The translations under genes and the position numbers were made by a program. The notes below the pieces were generated by a model that saw nothing but the letters and a program-made list of their open reading frames with translations, searched no databases and had not been told where the DNA came from. From a virus, in IMG/VR virus record IMGVR_UViG_3300025117_000188, positions 1 to 30,467 of that record: DNA of 30,467 bases. The stretch is one strand, 5' to 3'. Shown here piece after piece: positions 29,554 to 30,467 of this stretch. Numbering within the stretch: the first letter of the stretch is position 1; each line of letters starts with the position of its first letter.

Positions 29554-30467
29554 ATGGGATGGCTTGATGCGGCAGGTAGCATTGCAAGCATAGGAGGAAG
29601 TATCGTCTCGGCCTACGGAGCATACAAGGCGTCCGAGAAGGCCGGCGATATGTACGGAGCGTCCGAAGATCTCACCGAGGCCCAAATCGATCTTCTTCGC
29701 ATGATGATGGAGCAGTCCGGAGAGCAATGGCAATACTGGAAGAAGTACGAGCTTCCTGTTCAGCGCCAGCTCTCCAGGGACTACCGACGCACGTATCTTC
29801 CCCTTCAACGTGAAATGGCGCGGGAGTATCGTGACCTTCAAATACCCCTTGAGCGGCAGATCATCGAGGAAGCTCAAGAGGGGATAGATCCTCGCTACGA
29901 TACGGTCATGGGGCAAGCTTCAGCCGATGTCGCGCAGGGTTTCGGGCGCACTCGGGATGCCACGAACCGGGAGATGCAGCGCATGGGGATCAACCCAAAC
30001 AGCGCTCGGTTCGTGGATGTGAACCGGAACGCGGACATCGCTCAGTCGGCGGTCGATGCGGGGGCCAGAACGGCATCGAGGGAAGGCGAGCGGCGCCGGG
30101 TGGAAGATACGAATTGGGCGCGCCGTGTTCAGGCTTCCGGGATCAAGCGCGGGATCGCCATGCCCGCACCTTCCGGAGGATATGCCAACGCGGCGATGGG
30201 GCTTCAAGGGCAGGCCCTGGCCGGATACGGGAATGCGGCGAATCAATATCAGCAACTCGGGAACACGGCGGCGTTGCTCGGCGGGCAATCGGCATACGGG
30301 GCCGGGCAGCTTCTGAGTGGGCTCGGCGGCACGGGGAATGGGTCGCTGCAAGGGCTTTGGAACAATGTCTCGGGGTTGTTCAACAGCCCCTCCTCTTCCA
30401 CGCTGAACGCGAGCGGATACAGCTCCATTCAAAGGGAAGAAGGCGGCGACGTTTACGCCGGTGAGCG
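29554..30467 (+). CDS. Internal virion/ejection protein, truncated by window end
   Basis: The frame starts at ATG 29554 (MGWLDAAGSIASIGGSIVSAYG, after GGAAAGGA) and is still open at 30467, giving at least 304 residues. A Gly/Ala hydrophobic N-terminal helix is followed by a long charged helical region (about 40-115; DLTEAQIDLLRMMMEQ, then RQLSRDYRRTYLPLQREMAREY). Further on are MQRMGINPNSARFVDVNR and Gly/Gln/Asn-rich segments. This pattern (glycine-rich start, amphipathic helices, conserved GINPNS-type turn) is found in phage DNA-ejection or internal core proteins. The C-terminus lies outside the window. Confidence 0.65.
   Translation, partial: MGWLDAAGSIASIGGSIVSAYGAYKASEKAGDMYGASEDLTEAQIDLLRMMMEQSGEQWQYWKKYELPVQRQLSRDYRRTYLPLQREMAREYRDLQIPLERQIIEEAQEGIDPRYDTVMGQASADVAQGFGRTRDATNREMQRMGINPNSARFVDVNRNADIAQSAVDAGARTASREGERRRVEDTNWARRVQASGIKRGIAMPAPSGGYANAAMGLQGQALAGYGNAANQYQQLGNTAALLGGQSAYGAGQLLSGLGGTGNGSLQGLWNNVSGLFNSPSSSTLNASGYSSIQREEGGDVYAGE

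Noticed and set aside
1-30467. CRISPR arrays, tRNAs, IS elements, att sites, diversity-generating retroelement
   Set aside because: No regular spacer array, cloverleaf, terminal inverted repeats with transposase, integrase or reverse transcriptase frame was seen.

Overview
The window is a 30 kb piece of a tailed double-stranded DNA bacteriophage (Caudoviricetes) genome or prophage. The gene set points to a short-tailed (podovirus-like) virion: large terminase, a very long portal, scaffold, capsid, head-tail adaptor, nozzle-like tail tube protein, tailspike and Gly-rich or internal virion proteins, with no tape-measure, sheath or tail-tube genes in view. The endolysin is of the SleB type and two short lipoproteins sit in the lysis region, which suggests a Gram-negative host. 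The host cannot be named from the sequence. No tRNA, rRNA, CRISPR array or IS element was seen.

Layout. (1) 118-396: a small rightward zinc-ribbon gene, closed by a hairpin at 423-464. (2) 484-2408: five leftward small genes (one ribbon-helix-helix-like, one Cys/His zinc protein, three unknown), apparently served by a near-consensus sigma70 promoter at 2487-2515. (3) 2409-3206: an AT-rich divergent control region with three families of short operator-like repeats. (4) 3207-7641: tightly packed small rightward genes, including membrane proteins, two lipoproteins, a possible small terminase and the SleB endolysin; this is the probable lysis module. (5) 7645-14730: terminase large subunit, portal, a signal-peptide-bearing repeat protein and an HExxE-containing protein, ending in a strong hairpin terminator. 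(6) 15149-18777: scaffold and major capsid. (7) 18889-30467: decoration-like protein, duplicated-motif acidic protein, adaptor, AT-rich tailspike, fibre-like proteins, nozzle-like protein and internal virion proteins; the last gene runs off the window.

The main result is in the capsid gene. It is not a simple ORF. Exon 1 (16659-16784, 42 codons) stops at an intron, a 9-nt micro-exon (17039-17047, TAT GAG GGT = Y-E-G) follows, and exon 3 (17977-18777) completes a 311-residue protein. Two complete group I introns (254 nt and 929 nt) flank the micro-exon. For both I can trace P1 with the U-G splice-site pair, P3, P4, P5, P6, P7, P8, P9 and the terminal G by eye. Intron 2 carries an HNH homing endonuclease gene in its P8 loop on the opposite strand, and the 3' end of that gene overlaps the P8 and P3 strands of the ribozyme. 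The restored junction reads ...ISNTD-YEG-EIKAYGDTV..., the continuity expected for this capsid type.

A second theme is a recurring intergenic hairpin with an outer and an inner stem (423-464, 14770-14831, 16602-16640, 18814-18866), which may terminate or process late transcripts. All function calls come from reading sequence by eye; no database search was run.
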